Shown here: positions 34,506 through 42,533 of the stretch, piece after piece
Position numbering within the stretch: the stretch's first letter is position 1
Layout: each line of letters opens with the position of its first letter
Assembly (NCBI RefSeq): GCF_036250735.1
Contig: NZ_CP109430.1
Coordinates: forward strand, 6,386,001 to 6,450,000
Origin: Streptosporangium sp. NBC_01495
GTDB taxonomy: Bacteria; Actinomycetota; Actinomycetes; Streptosporangiales; Streptosporangiaceae
DNA: 64,000 bases
Reading direction: 5' to 3'
Made by a program: the position numbers and the translations under genes
Notes under the pieces: generated by a model
Databases searched by the model: none
Seen by the model: the letters and a program-made list of their open reading frames with translations, nothing else
Told to the model about the DNA's origin: nothing

Positions 34506-34575
34506 CATGACCGTGATCCGTCCCGGAACCGGGACGGATCACGGTCATGTCGGGGGGATCACGGTCATGTCGGGG
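34506..34575. terminator. 44-bp perfect palindrome plus 20-bp direct repeat between convergent operons
   Basis: Two perfect 21-base arms (34506-34526 and 34529-34549) with an AA loop begin 17 bases after the DAHP synthase stop. The right arm is then partly duplicated as a 20-base tandem repeat (34536-34555 and 34556-34575), so the left arm can pair with either copy. The leftward operon ends 10 bases further on, at 34585. It is probably a bidirectional terminator separating the two halves of the cluster. Confidence 0.75.
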
Positions 34576-34584
34576 AGATCATGT

Positions 34585-35592
34585 TCAGGCCGCGCGTCCC
34601 CGGGGCGGCACGGCCTCCGAGCCGGGCGGCGGACCCGGCGGGGTGCCGTCCCCGAACGGCCTGCCGCCGAGACCCTCGCGGCCGTGCGAGGTGAGCCAGC
34701 CGGACAGGTCCGGGCCGCCGGGCACGATGTGATGGGGATTGTTCTCGTCCAGAACGATGTGGTAGTGGCGCTTGATGTGGTCGAAGTCGACCGTGTCGCC
34801 GAAGCCGGGGGTCTGGAACAGGTCACGGGCGTACGCCCACAGCGCCGGCATCTCCGTCAGCTTCGATCGATTGCACCGGAAGTGCCCGTGGTAGACCACG
34901 TCGAAGCGCACCAGCGAGGTGAACAGCCTGATGTCGGCCTCGGTGATCGTGTCGCCGACCAGGTAGCGGCGGGTCCGCAGCCGCTCCTCCAGCGCGTCCA
35001 GGCGGGCGAACAGCGCGTCGTAGGCCCGCGAGTACGCCTCCTGGGTGGTGGCCATGCCCGCCTCGTACACCCCGGCGTTGACGTCGTGGAAGACGTGCTC
35101 GTTCAGCTCGTCGATCTCCGCGCGCAGCGGCTCGGGGTACAGGTCCGGGGCGCCGGGGCGGGCGAGGGCCGTCCACTGGGTCGCCAGGTCCAGGGTCATC
35201 CTGTCGAAGTCGTTGGTGACCAGGCGCCGGGTGTCCACGTCGACCAGCGCGGGAACGCTGAACCCGCCGTCGTAGTCCGCGTCGGCGGCCAGATACGCCT
35301 CGCTGAGGTGGCGGTAGCCGAGGACGGGATCCCTGCCGTCCGGGCCTAGGGCGAAACTCCAGCCGCGGTCGTCCTGGATGGGGTCGACGACGGCCAGCGA
35401 GATCGCGTCCTCCAGGCCGAGCAGCCTGCGGCTCACCACGGCCCTGCTTGCGAACGGGCACGCGCGGCTCGCGACCAGCCGGTAGCGATGCGGTTCTGCG
35501 GGCCAGGCAGAGCCCGGATCCGCGGTGATCCGGGCGTCGAAGCGGCTGGGAGACATCACGGATTCGGACTCTGCGCTCAATTCGGGCTCCAT
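34585..35592 (-). CDS. Glutathionyl-hydroquinone reductase-like (xi-class GST) protein
   Basis: 335 residues from ATG 35592; ATG 35556 (323 residues) is a good alternative, and neither has a strong ribosome-binding site. It has a thioredoxin-like N-terminal domain with CPFASR (usually CPWAHR), so the catalytic Cys is kept while the next residues differ, followed by a helical C-terminal domain (YLVGDTITEADIRLFTSLVRFDVVYHGHFRCN). The family reduces S-conjugates of hydroquinones. Actinomycetes normally use mycothiol rather than glutathione, so the thiol partner is uncertain. It is last in the epimerase-MFS-GST operon and fits quinone or quinone-imine handling in the pathway. Confidence 0.85.
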   Translation of the reverse strand: MEPELSAESESVMSPSRFDARITADPGSAWPAEPHRYRLVASRACPFASRAVVSRRLLGLEDAISLAVVDPIQDDRGWSFALGPDGRDPVLGYRHLSEAYLAADADYDGGFSVPALVDVDTRRLVTNDFDRMTLDLATQWTALARPGAPDLYPEPLRAEIDELNEHVFHDVNAGVYEAGMATTQEAYSRAYDALFARLDALEERLRTRRYLVGDTITEADIRLFTSLVRFDVVYHGHFRCNRSKLTEMPALWAYARDLFQTPGFGDTVDFDHIKRHYHIVLDENNPHHIVPGGPDLSGWLTSHGREGLGGRPFGDGTPPGPPPGSEAVPPRGRAA

Positions 35593-35660
35593 GGAATCGT
35601 GGTCGGTCTCTCCGACGGAGAGCTTCCCCGTACGCGCCGGGGCATGACGACTTCGGGAAA

Positions 35661-36887
35661 TCACGACTTCGACGAATCCGCGGGGACCGGGACCGCCGGG
35701 GTGCGGCGCGACCGTACTCCGGCAGAGAGCGCCACGGCGGTCGCGACGTTGACCGCGGCCATCGCCAGGCAGAGCAGCGGAAGCCCGCCCAGGGAGAGCA
35801 GCGGCCCGGCGAGGCCGAGGCTGCCCGCCGCCGCGGCGGCGCCCATGGCGAGCTCGCCGAGCCCTTCCGCGCGGTGGCGCAGCGGCTCGGGCGTCACCTC
35901 CACCAGCCACATGCTGCCGCTGACCAGGTGCAGGTTCCAGGACACCCCGACCAGCGCCAGCAGCGCCAGGTCGGAGCCGATCCCGCCGCCGGGCACGCCG
36001 AAGACCAGCGAGCCGGTCATGCACAGCGCCGCGACCAGCGCCACGGGCCGGGGGCCGAACCGCCTGCACAGCGCCGCGGAGACCGGCGCGAAGGCGAACA
36101 TCGCGCCGATGTGCAGGGCGGCGAACATCCCGACCGCCTGCAGGTCCCACCCGCTGTGCTGCAGGTGGTTCGGCACGGAACCCATGATCGCCACCATCGA
36201 CAGGTTGCCGGTGCCCAGGACCAGCAGCGGCAGCAGCCGTCCCGGCCCGCGTCCGGTGGCCGGGGTACCCGTCGCGGACGCCTCGGGCCCGCCGCCACCG
36301 CGTAGCCTGAGCAGGATCAGTGAGGCCAGTGGGAACACCACCACCGCGAGCAGGTGCAGACCCGTCTGCGGGGGCAGGCCCGCCGCCTCCGCCACCGCGC
36401 CGGTCGGTCCGAGAAGCACGGGGCCGAGGACCGCGCCGACGGTGACGGCCGCGACCGCCAGCCCCATCGCCTGCGGGGCACGGCGCTCGTCGACGAGGTC
36501 GGTGGCCAGATACCGGCCGAGCATCACGCCGGTGGTGCCCGCGCCCAGGAGTACGGTGCCGACCAGCAGGCTCACCAGCCCCCAGTTCACGGAGAACACG
36601 ACAATGGCCGCACCCACGGTCGCGCAGAGGTTGCAGGCGGCCGGGCCCCACACGCGCCCGAGCCGCCGCATGATCGCGCCCGCGGCGGGGCCGGCCAGCG
36701 CCGACCCGGTGACCAGCGCGCCCATCGCCGTCGGGCCGTAGGCCGCGGATCCGGTGACCAGCTCGGCGAGCAGGGGGCCCGCGGTGGCGCCCGCGGCCAG
36801 CCCGAGCGATCCGACGATCTGGCTCAGACAGAGCAGCAGGACCGTCCCGGGCAGGTGGGCCCGCGTCGAGGCGTTCGAGGTGCTCAT
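35661..36887 (-). CDS. Major facilitator superfamily transporter
   Basis: 408 residues with about 12 membrane segments and an MFS motif-A-like loop (GAIMRRLGRVWG) after segment 2. A hydrophilic loop rich in Gly, Pro and Thr (about 200-220) separates the two halves. Start ATG 36887 overlaps the epimerase stop (ATGA), so the two are translationally coupled. It is likely the exporter or self-resistance pump for the cluster product, judged by location; drug export MFS and unassigned MFS are not separable by eye. Confidence 0.85.
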   Translation of the reverse strand: MSTSNASTRAHLPGTVLLLCLSQIVGSLGLAAGATAGPLLAELVTGSAAYGPTAMGALVTGSALAGPAAGAIMRRLGRVWGPAACNLCATVGAAIVVFSVNWGLVSLLVGTVLLGAGTTGVMLGRYLATDLVDERRAPQAMGLAVAAVTVGAVLGPVLLGPTGAVAEAAGLPPQTGLHLLAVVVFPLASLILLRLRGGGGPEASATGTPATGRGPGRLLPLLVLGTGNLSMVAIMGSVPNHLQHSGWDLQAVGMFAALHIGAMFAFAPVSAALCRRFGPRPVALVAALCMTGSLVFGVPGGGIGSDLALLALVGVSWNLHLVSGSMWLVEVTPEPLRHRAEGLGELAMGAAAAAGSLGLAGPLLSLGGLPLLCLAMAAVNVATAVALSAGVRSRRTPAVPVPADSSKS

Positions 36888-38236
36888 CGCGCCGCCCACC
36901 ACCTGACACGGTCGTTCACCATTCGGTCCGTCGCCGTCATGTGCTCGCGGTGGGGTTCGCTCAGGTGCGCGACGCGGCGTACGACGGACCTCGGCGTCTG
37001 CGCCAGACCGGCCTCCAGCAGGGTGCGCGCGAACCGGTCGAACGCGTCGGCCATGTCGTGCTCCCGGGGGCCCAGGCAGAGACCGGCGAGATGGTCGAGC
37101 TGCCGTACGGCCGCCGTGGGCAGCCGGAACCGGCAGGTCACCACGTCGATGTCCGGCGAGACCGACCGCTCGGCTCCGGACGCCTCGAAGGCGTTGAACA
37201 GCGGGCTGACCCCGGTGAGGCCCGCCTGGCCCGTCAGGTCCGGGCAGTGCTGCGGCGGTCTGCCCGTCACGTCGTCGGCGATGCGCATCGCCGTCACCCC
37301 TTCCTCTCTCATCACTCCGACTGCCAGGTCCAGGGAGGTCGCCGGCAGGGCCAGGTCGCGGACGGCGTGCACGGCCGCCGCGCCGGTACGGGCGCCGGTC
37401 GCCGCCACCAGCAGCAGCTGCGCGGCCTCCCGCGCGGACTGCAGGTGGAATCGCCGGGCCGGCGCCGGTAGCCACAGCACCGTCCCCTCACGGCACGAGC
37501 GGCGGAACCGGCGCAGCAGCGGTGAGTCGTCGGCGACGTGGGCGAGCCGCGCGATGACGGCGTTCACCCGCCCCCGCGCCGCGGCGTCGGCGACGATCAG
37601 CTCGATGGCCCGCTTGCCGGCCGACCGGACGTCGTGGGCGTATAGGAGCAGGGACTCCTCGGTGGAGGCGACGACCAGGACGCCGACCCGCACTGCGGCG
37701 CAGGCGTCCACGACGTGGCGCGTGCCCAGCACGTCGGTGCACACCGAGTCGTGGGTGTGGTGGGCGCCGTGTTCCGCCGTTCCCGTGACGGGGCGCGAGG
37801 CCAGGTGGAAGACGACGTCGGGGCGGATGGCGGCGATCAGCCGGGACACCCGCTCCCGGTCGCGGATGTCGAGGACGCGGTGCTCGGCGCCGTCCACGGC
37901 GGCGTCCGGCGAGAGGCCGGCCGTCAGCAGCCTGCCCGGCCCCATGCCCGCCAGCTCGGCGACCAGCGTGCCGCCGATCCGCCCCTCGGACCCGATGACC
38001 AGCACGGTGCGACCGCCGACCAGGTCGCGTACCCGCCGGTGCGGCACGTCGACGTCGCGCCCGGCCGCCGCGAGAACGTGCCGGTACCGCGCGTCACCCG
38101 CCGGGTACGTCGCGGTCAGCTCGGTGGCCAGCTCCCGCAGCCTGCGCAGGGCGGCGTGGTCCGGCTCGCGGCGCCACGCGGGGGCGATGGCGCGGATCTC
38201 GTCGAGGATTCCCTCGACACGCCGTGCGGCACTCAT
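36884..38236 (-). CDS. FlaA1/CapD-like NAD-dependent epimerase/dehydratase
   Basis: 450 residues. I place the start at ATG 38236 because AGGAG lies 8 bases upstream and the family begins there; the frame runs on through repeats to 38488 without homology. Residues ~1-70 are helical, then a Rossmann domain starts at TVLVIGSEGRIGGTLV. The STEE...AGKRAIE region corresponds to the STDKAV...MGxTKR active-site strand of FlaA1-type UDP-sugar 4,6-dehydratases, though the usual proline and Lys spacing differs. FlaA1 relatives modify nucleotide sugars, but no glycosyltransferase is in the window, so another substrate is possible. It leads the operon under the SARP site at 38.42 kb. Confidence 0.7.
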   Translation of the reverse strand: MSAARRVEGILDEIRAIAPAWRREPDHAALRRLRELATELTATYPAGDARYRHVLAAAGRDVDVPHRRVRDLVGGRTVLVIGSEGRIGGTLVAELAGMGPGRLLTAGLSPDAAVDGAEHRVLDIRDRERVSRLIAAIRPDVVFHLASRPVTGTAEHGAHHTHDSVCTDVLGTRHVVDACAAVRVGVLVVASTEESLLLYAHDVRSAGKRAIELIVADAAARGRVNAVIARLAHVADDSPLLRRFRRSCREGTVLWLPAPARRFHLQSAREAAQLLLVAATGARTGAAAVHAVRDLALPATSLDLAVGVMREEGVTAMRIADDVTGRPPQHCPDLTGQAGLTGVSPLFNAFEASGAERSVSPDIDVVTCRFRLPTAAVRQLDHLAGLCLGPREHDMADAFDRFARTLLEAGLAQTPRSVVRRVAHLSEPHREHMTATDRMVNDRVRWWAAR

Positions 38237-38249
38237 CTCGATGACTCCT

Positions 38250-38409
38250 GTACGGCAGGACCGGCTCAGGGCTCTGGTGTACGACAGGACCGGCTCAGAT
38301 GTACGGCAGGCTCGGGGCTCAGATGTACAGCAGGCTCGGGGCTCGGGTGCTCCCGACGGTTCGGGGGCGTCCGACGGTTCGACTGCTTCCGACGGTTCGA
38401 CTGCTCCCG
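38250..38409. repeat. Two tandem repeat arrays in the leader of the epimerase operon
   Basis: About 38250-38349 holds four units of about 22-29 bases beginning TGTACGGCAGG-like. About 38350-38409 holds four units built on TCCGACGGTTCGACTGC-like 18-base words. They fill the 5' leader between the predicted transcript start (about 38403) and the ATG at 38236, and can fold extensively. The rest of the gap up to 38586 holds the SARP site and no gene. Confidence 0.7.
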
Positions 38410-38441
38410 ACGCTAGTCCGATGCGTTCTCGCTCCGCTCTC
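38410..38441 (-). promoter_or_regulatory. SARP operator and promoter of the epimerase-MFS-GST operon
   Basis: Read on the minus strand: GAGAGCG (38441-38435) and GAGAACG (38430-38424) are 11 bases apart, then 8 bases, then the -10 element TAGCGT (38415-38410). Spacing and -10 are identical to the sites at 26.18 and 43.24 kb. Only two heptamers are in register; an inverted CTCTCC lies further upstream. Confidence 0.65.
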
Positions 38442-38586
38442 CGCGACGGAGAGCCAGGGCGGAGGGCCCGCGGGGAGCGTGAGCGCACGGCCCGGACGGG
38501 GGCGCGCGTGGACAGGGAACTCGTACGGGGAGCGCGGGCGGCGAGTCCGGACGGGCCCCGGGGGACGGCCCGTCCGGATCCTCACC

Positions 38587-39717
38587 TCACCCCGTGGCGG
38601 AGGTCCGCTTGATCCCGCTGATCACCCCGTGCGGGGTCCAGGTCTCCCCCGGAAGCCTGCGCACCTCGTCGAACCCCGTCTCGCGCATCCACCGCTCATA
38701 GTGGCTCCAGCTGTAGATCATGCTGCGCGGCGCGGTGAGCGTGGCGAAGTAGGCGTTGTCCAGCGCCGAGTAGAGCGGTCCTTCGCCGGTGTCACTGGAC
38801 ATCACGTTGAACACCATCACCCTGCCGCCCTCGGGCAGTGCCGCGTGCGCCTTGCGCAGCAGGCCGAGATTCTGCTCCGGGGACCAGATGACCAGCTGGT
38901 TGGCGAACAGCACCGCGTCGTGGCCCTGGGGGTACGGGTCGTTGAAGATGTCGCCCACCCACACGTCGATGCGGTCGCTCAGCCCGTTGTCGGCGATCTT
39001 GCGCCGGGCGATGTCCACCGCGCCCGGCAGGTCGAGCACGGTGAACCCGACCCCGGGGTTGGCGCGGGCCAGCTCGATCGCGTTCACCCCGTCGCCGCCG
39101 CCGACGTCGAGCACCCGGCGCACCCCGGTGAGGTCCGCCTTGGCGACCAGGACCGGGTTGGACAGCAGCGACCAGGAGCGCATGCAGCGGTAGAACAACC
39201 GCTCCAGCTCCGGCGTCTCGGGCAGCCGGTGGTACAGGTCGTCGCCCGTCCCCGCGAACCGGGCCAGCCCGGCGTTGGTGTTCTCCCGCAGCGACTCGAC
39301 GAGGTCGGCCAGCGGAAGGTATACGAGCCTGGCCTGGAAGGCGACGATGTCGGCCAGGACCTCCCAGGAGCCGTCCTCGAACATCTCCTGGATCACCGCG
39401 CAGTTGCGGTAGCGCCCGCCGGTCACCTCGGTGAGCCCGAGAGCGGTGACGCCGAGCAGCAGGATCTCCGTCGGCCGCGGGCCCAGCCCGAGCAGGTCGC
39501 CGACGTCCTCGGCGGCGAGCTCGTCCTTGTCGCGCAACAGGGCGAACAGGCCCAGCTCGCAGCCCGCGTTGAGCATCTGGAACGCCGCCGCCCCGAACAG
39601 CGGGCCGACGAGATCCTCACGTGACCGCACCTTCCGGGGGCCGTGAGGGTTCTCAGCGTTCTCAGCGTTCTCGGCGTTCTCAGCGTTCTTGGGGTTCTTG
39701 GGGTTCTCAGGGGACAC
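38587..39717 (-). CDS. SAM-dependent O-methyltransferase (AdoMet_MTase with dimerisation domain)
   Basis: 376 residues with GTG 39717 as start, preceded by GGAGG 8 bases away; upstream codons lie within or beyond the aldo/keto reductase gene. N-terminal residues ~3-24 are a low-complexity ENPKNPKNAEN run from 9-bp repeats. Then comes a dimerisation winged helix (AGCELGLFALLRDK) and the SAM-binding core VLDVGGGDGVNAIELA, with later VLFANQLVIWS and GGRVMVFNVM. It resembles small-molecule O-methyltransferases of natural product pathways; relatives include 3-hydroxykynurenine C-methyltransferases, so C- versus O-methylation is open. It is 35 bases downstream of the aldo/keto reductase in the same operon. 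Confidence 0.85.
   Translation of the reverse strand: MSPENPKNPKNAENAENAENAENPHGPRKVRSREDLVGPLFGAAAFQMLNAGCELGLFALLRDKDELAAEDVGDLLGLGPRPTEILLLGVTALGLTEVTGGRYRNCAVIQEMFEDGSWEVLADIVAFQARLVYLPLADLVESLRENTNAGLARFAGTGDDLYHRLPETPELERLFYRCMRSWSLLSNPVLVAKADLTGVRRVLDVGGGDGVNAIELARANPGVGFTVLDLPGAVDIARRKIADNGLSDRIDVWVGDIFNDPYPQGHDAVLFANQLVIWSPEQNLGLLRKAHAALPEGGRVMVFNVMSSDTGEGPLYSALDNAYFATLTAPRSMIYSWSHYERWMRETGFDEVRRLPGETWTPHGVISGIKRTSATG
39649..39711 (-). repeat. Seven 9-bp in-frame repeats at the methyltransferase N-terminus
   Basis: Seven tandem 9-base units (GTTCTCAGC and variants on the plus strand) encode repeated Asn-Ala-Glu or Asn-Pro-Lys triplets. Unit length is a multiple of three, so copy-number change would keep the frame. 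Confidence 0.85.
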
Positions 39718-39752
39718 CGCGTTCTCCTCCCGTGTTCTCGCGCGTGGGGCCG

Positions 39753-40589
39753 TCACGACACGTCGAACAGCGTGCCGGGGACGGGATGGCATCTCTGCTC
39801 GGTGCCCAGGTCGTCCAGCCGTGCCATCTGGGACTCGTCGAGGGTGAAGTCGAACACCTGGATGTTGGCGCGGATGCGCTCGGGCTTGGCCGACTTCGGG
39901 ATGACGACGATGTCGTGCTGCAGGTGCCACCGCAGCACGACCTGCGCGGGGGTCCGGTCGCACTCCCGGGCGATCTCCACCGCCGTGGGGTGCTGGAGCA
40001 GTCCCTGGTCACGGCCGATGGGGCTCCAGGCCTGCGTCACGATGCCGCGTTCGGCGTGCGCCGCGCGCAGCTCGTGCTGCGGGTACAGGGGGTGCAGCTC
40101 GATCTGGTTGATCGAGGGCACCACGGAGCACTCCTCGGCCAGCCGGTCGAGCTCGGCGACGCCGAAGTTCGACACGCCGATCGACCGGACGCGGCCGTCG
40201 GCCCGCAGCCTCTCGAACGCCCGCCAGCTGTCCACGTACCGGTTCAGCGCGGGGCGCGGGAAGTGGATCAGGTACAGGTCGAGGTGGTCGAGGCCGAGCC
40301 TGGCCATGCTCTCGTCGAAGGCCCGCATGGTCTCGTCGTAGCCGTGGGCGTCGTTCCACAGCTTGGTGGTGACGAAGAACTCCTCGCGCGAAACCTCGCT
40401 GTTGGCGATCGCCTTTCCGACTCCGGCCTCGTTCTGGTAGGCGGCGGCGGTGTCGATGAGGCGGTAGCCCTCTTCGATCGCCGTCGTCAGCGGCTCCACC
40501 ACCTGGTCGGCGGGGATGAGGAACACCCCGTACCCGAGCCGCGGGATGGACACGCCATCGTTGAGGGGCACATGCGGGATCGTGGTCAC
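39753..40589 (-). CDS. Aldo/keto reductase
   Basis: 278 residues from GTG 40589, with AGGAAGGA upstream at a slightly long distance. The (beta/alpha)8 AKR tetrad is complete: Asp46 and Tyr51 (LIDTAAAYQNE), Lys76 (VTTKLW) and His109 (LIHFP). The C-terminal IPKSAKPERIRAN binds the NADPH phosphate. It reduces a carbonyl, for example an aryl ketone or aldehyde of the aromatic unit or polyketide. Gaps of 33 and 35 bases to its neighbours indicate one operon with the flavin monooxygenase and methyltransferase. Confidence 0.92.
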   Translation of the reverse strand: MTTIPHVPLNDGVSIPRLGYGVFLIPADQVVEPLTTAIEEGYRLIDTAAAYQNEAGVGKAIANSEVSREEFFVTTKLWNDAHGYDETMRAFDESMARLGLDHLDLYLIHFPRPALNRYVDSWRAFERLRADGRVRSIGVSNFGVAELDRLAEECSVVPSINQIELHPLYPQHELRAAHAERGIVTQAWSPIGRDQGLLQHPTAVEIARECDRTPAQVVLRWHLQHDIVVIPKSAKPERIRANIQVFDFTLDESQMARLDDLGTEQRCHPVPGTLFDVS

Positions 40590-40622
40590 GGCAGGTTCGT
40601 CCTTCCTGTTCTGGGGCCGTTG

Positions 40623-41846
40623 TCAGGAGTAGCGGCCGGGCTCGGGCACCTCGTCGAGAAGCTGGTACAGGCCGACCTCGCGGCGCTGGTAGGCCACCGG
40701 GTGATGCAGCGTGTGGGTGCGGGCGTTGCGCCAGAACCGGTCGAAGCCGAACCGGTTCGCGGTGGAGCGGGCCCCGGTGACCTCGAAGATCCGTGAGGTG
40801 ACCTCGAGCGCCACCTCGTCGGCCCGCGCCTTCACCGCCGCGGTCCGCACCTTGTACTCGCCGCGGATCCGGGGGGTGACCGAGTCGGGGTCGCGGTGCA
40901 GCGCCATGCCCTCCTCGGCGACCTGGTCGGCCAGCGCCTCGGCGGCCCAGAGCTTGGCGGTCAGGTCGCCGATGGTGTCCTGGACGCGGGGCTCGTCGAC
41001 GGTGCGCTCGTACCCGCCCCAGCCCCGGCCTGTCTGGGTGTACTCGATCGCGGCGCGCAACGCGCCGCCGGCCACGCCCAGCCAGATGTTGCAGAACAGG
41101 AGCTGGCCGGTCGGCACGTTCGTGGTCGCGTAGGTGCGGGGGGTGAACACCTTGTCCCGGTAGCCCAGCGCGTCCTCCCAGGGCACCCTGACGTCGCGGA
41201 TGGTGATCCCGCCGCTCTCGGTCAGGCGCTGGCCCATGTTGTCCCAGTTGTTGTGGTGGACGATGCCCGGCTGGTCGGTGGGCACGACGGCCAGCACGTG
41301 GTCCTTGCCGTTCAGCACCCCTTCCAGCACCGTGTGGTCGGAGACCTTCACCCCGGTGCAGAAGTGCTTGCTGCCGTTGAAGACCAGGTGGTCGCCCTCG
41401 TCCGTGGCGACCACGTCGGCGTCGCGCGGGTTGAGGGCGCACCCGAAGAACCAGTTGCCTCGGGTGGCCTCGATCTCCAGCCGCCGGATCTGCTCCGCGG
41501 TGCCCAGCCACCGGGGCAGCCAGCACCACGTGTAGTGGTCGCCCAGCAGCTGGCCGATCGACCCGTCCGCCGAGGCGACGGCCCGCACGACCCGGTAGGC
41601 CGTCGGCCATTCCTGGCCGGCGCCGCCGTGCTCCACGGGACCGAAGATCGGTACCAGTCCCGACTCCTTGAGAATCCGGATCTCCTCGTGCGGCGTCCGG
41701 TTGGCGCGGTCACGTTCGGCCGCGCCGACGCTCAGCACGTCGGCCACCTCCCGGGCGCGGTCGATCCAGTCCGTCGGCGTGTTCGGCCTGGCCGACCAGT
41801 CCGGCCGGGGTATGGACCCTGCGGGGGCGGGCGTGGTGATGGTCAC
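40623..41846 (-). CDS. Two-component FMNH2-dependent monooxygenase (DszC/SfnC-like, acyl-CoA dehydrogenase fold)
   Basis: 407 residues from GTG 41846 with AAGGAG upstream. It has the acyl-CoA dehydrogenase fold with the features of flavin monooxygenases such as DszC/TdsC and sugar N-oxygenases: GGAGQEWPTAYRVVRAVASADGSIGQLLGDHY, FNGSKHFCTG, and the C-terminal RNARTHTLHHPVAYQRREVG with the His pair near the flavin. Such enzymes use reduced flavin from a partner reductase, encoded here two genes upstream, to oxidise S, N or C atoms. N-oxidation of an aromatic amine or hydroxylation are both plausible. A true acyl-CoA dehydrogenase is less likely because the usual catalytic Glu context is absent. 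Confidence 0.85.
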   Translation of the reverse strand: MTITTPAPAGSIPRPDWSARPNTPTDWIDRAREVADVLSVGAAERDRANRTPHEEIRILKESGLVPIFGPVEHGGAGQEWPTAYRVVRAVASADGSIGQLLGDHYTWCWLPRWLGTAEQIRRLEIEATRGNWFFGCALNPRDADVVATDEGDHLVFNGSKHFCTGVKVSDHTVLEGVLNGKDHVLAVVPTDQPGIVHHNNWDNMGQRLTESGGITIRDVRVPWEDALGYRDKVFTPRTYATTNVPTGQLLFCNIWLGVAGGALRAAIEYTQTGRGWGGYERTVDEPRVQDTIGDLTAKLWAAEALADQVAEEGMALHRDPDSVTPRIRGEYKVRTAAVKARADEVALEVTSRIFEVTGARSTANRFGFDRFWRNARTHTLHHPVAYQRREVGLYQLLDEVPEPGRYS

Positions 41847-41878
41847 GTTCTCTCCTTGAGGTGTCGAGGGGGGACGGG

Positions 41879-42112
41879 GACGCCGGGGCGCCGGGACGGT
41901 CGGACCGCCGGGGCGACGGCGTCGTCCAGCGGGTGTCTCCGGCGGCCGGCTCACGGGTGTGGCCCACGATCGGCTCGCGGGTGTCTCCGGCGGCCGGGCC
42001 GCGGATCTCCGCGGTGGCCGGACGCGGTGGCCAGACCAGGGCGTCTCCGGGGCCGGGCCGCAGGTCTCCGCGGTGGCCGGACGCGATGACCGGACCGGGG
42101 TGTCTCCGGTGG
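41879..42112. repeat. Degenerate direct repeats in the monooxygenase leader
   Basis: The 266-base gap between the SnoaL-like gene and the monooxygenase contains repeated words such as GCGGGTGTCTCCGGCGGCC (about 41929 and 41976), TCTCCGCGGTGGCCGGACGC (about 42007 and 42067) and further GTCTCCGG copies. The pattern resembles an eroding minisatellite with units of about 45-60 bases. No gene or promoter was seen in it. Confidence 0.65.
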
Positions 42113-42523
42113 TCAGACCGCGGGCCGCGTGGTGCCGTGCGGGTTGTCGATGACCGAGCGCCAGAGGCCGTCGGCACCGCGCCGGATGACGTCGGTGCTG
42201 GTGCCCTCCATCCGCATGTGGCCGCCGCCGGGACCGGCGCCCTCCACGACCCAGTCGGCGATGATCAGCGCGATGTCGTCCGCGACGTAGACGTGGCGGT
42301 CGCGGATGTCCATGGGCAGCCCGAGCGCGAGGAAGTCGGCGATGGCCTTGCTCGCCTCGCCGCCGGTGACGGGATCACCGGGTCCGCGGACGAACACCGC
42401 GCCGTCCGCCAGACCAGCCTCGACGGCGGCCACGTCACCGGAGTTGAAGGCGCGGCGGAAGTTCTCGGTGTGCTGGTACGGGTCGGAGACCGGGGCGAAG
42501 GTGCTCCTCGTCGAGCTGGTCAT
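42113..42523 (-). CDS. SnoaL/NTF2-like protein
   Basis: 136 residues with the cone-shaped NTF2-like pattern: helix HTENFRRAFNSGDVAAVEAGLADGAVFV, then strands with MDIRDRHVYVADDIALIIADWVVEGAGPGG and a terminal DGLWRSVIDNPHGT. In natural product clusters SnoaL-like proteins act as cyclases, hydroxylases, epimerases or accessory proteins; others of the DUF4440 type are uncharacterised. It starts 10 bases after the flavin reductase, so it is co-translated with it. The function is open. Confidence 0.8.
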   Translation of the reverse strand: MTSSTRSTFAPVSDPYQHTENFRRAFNSGDVAAVEAGLADGAVFVRGPGDPVTGGEASKAIADFLALGLPMDIRDRHVYVADDIALIIADWVVEGAGPGGGHMRMEGTSTDVIRRGADGLWRSVIDNPHGTTRPAV

Positions 42524-42533
42524 CTGTGCTCCT

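Noticed and set aside
35600-35630. Possible fourth SARP site (CTCTCC/GGAGAG inverted repeat upstream of the GST gene)
   Set aside because: Only one in-register heptamer and no TAGCGT at the right distance; the gene is probably expressed from the epimerase promoter.
38237-38488. N-terminal extension of the epimerase through EPSxAxEPS-like repeats
   Set aside because: The ATG at 38236 has a good AGGAG and begins the homologous region, and the predicted SARP-driven transcript starts at about 38403, inside the extension.
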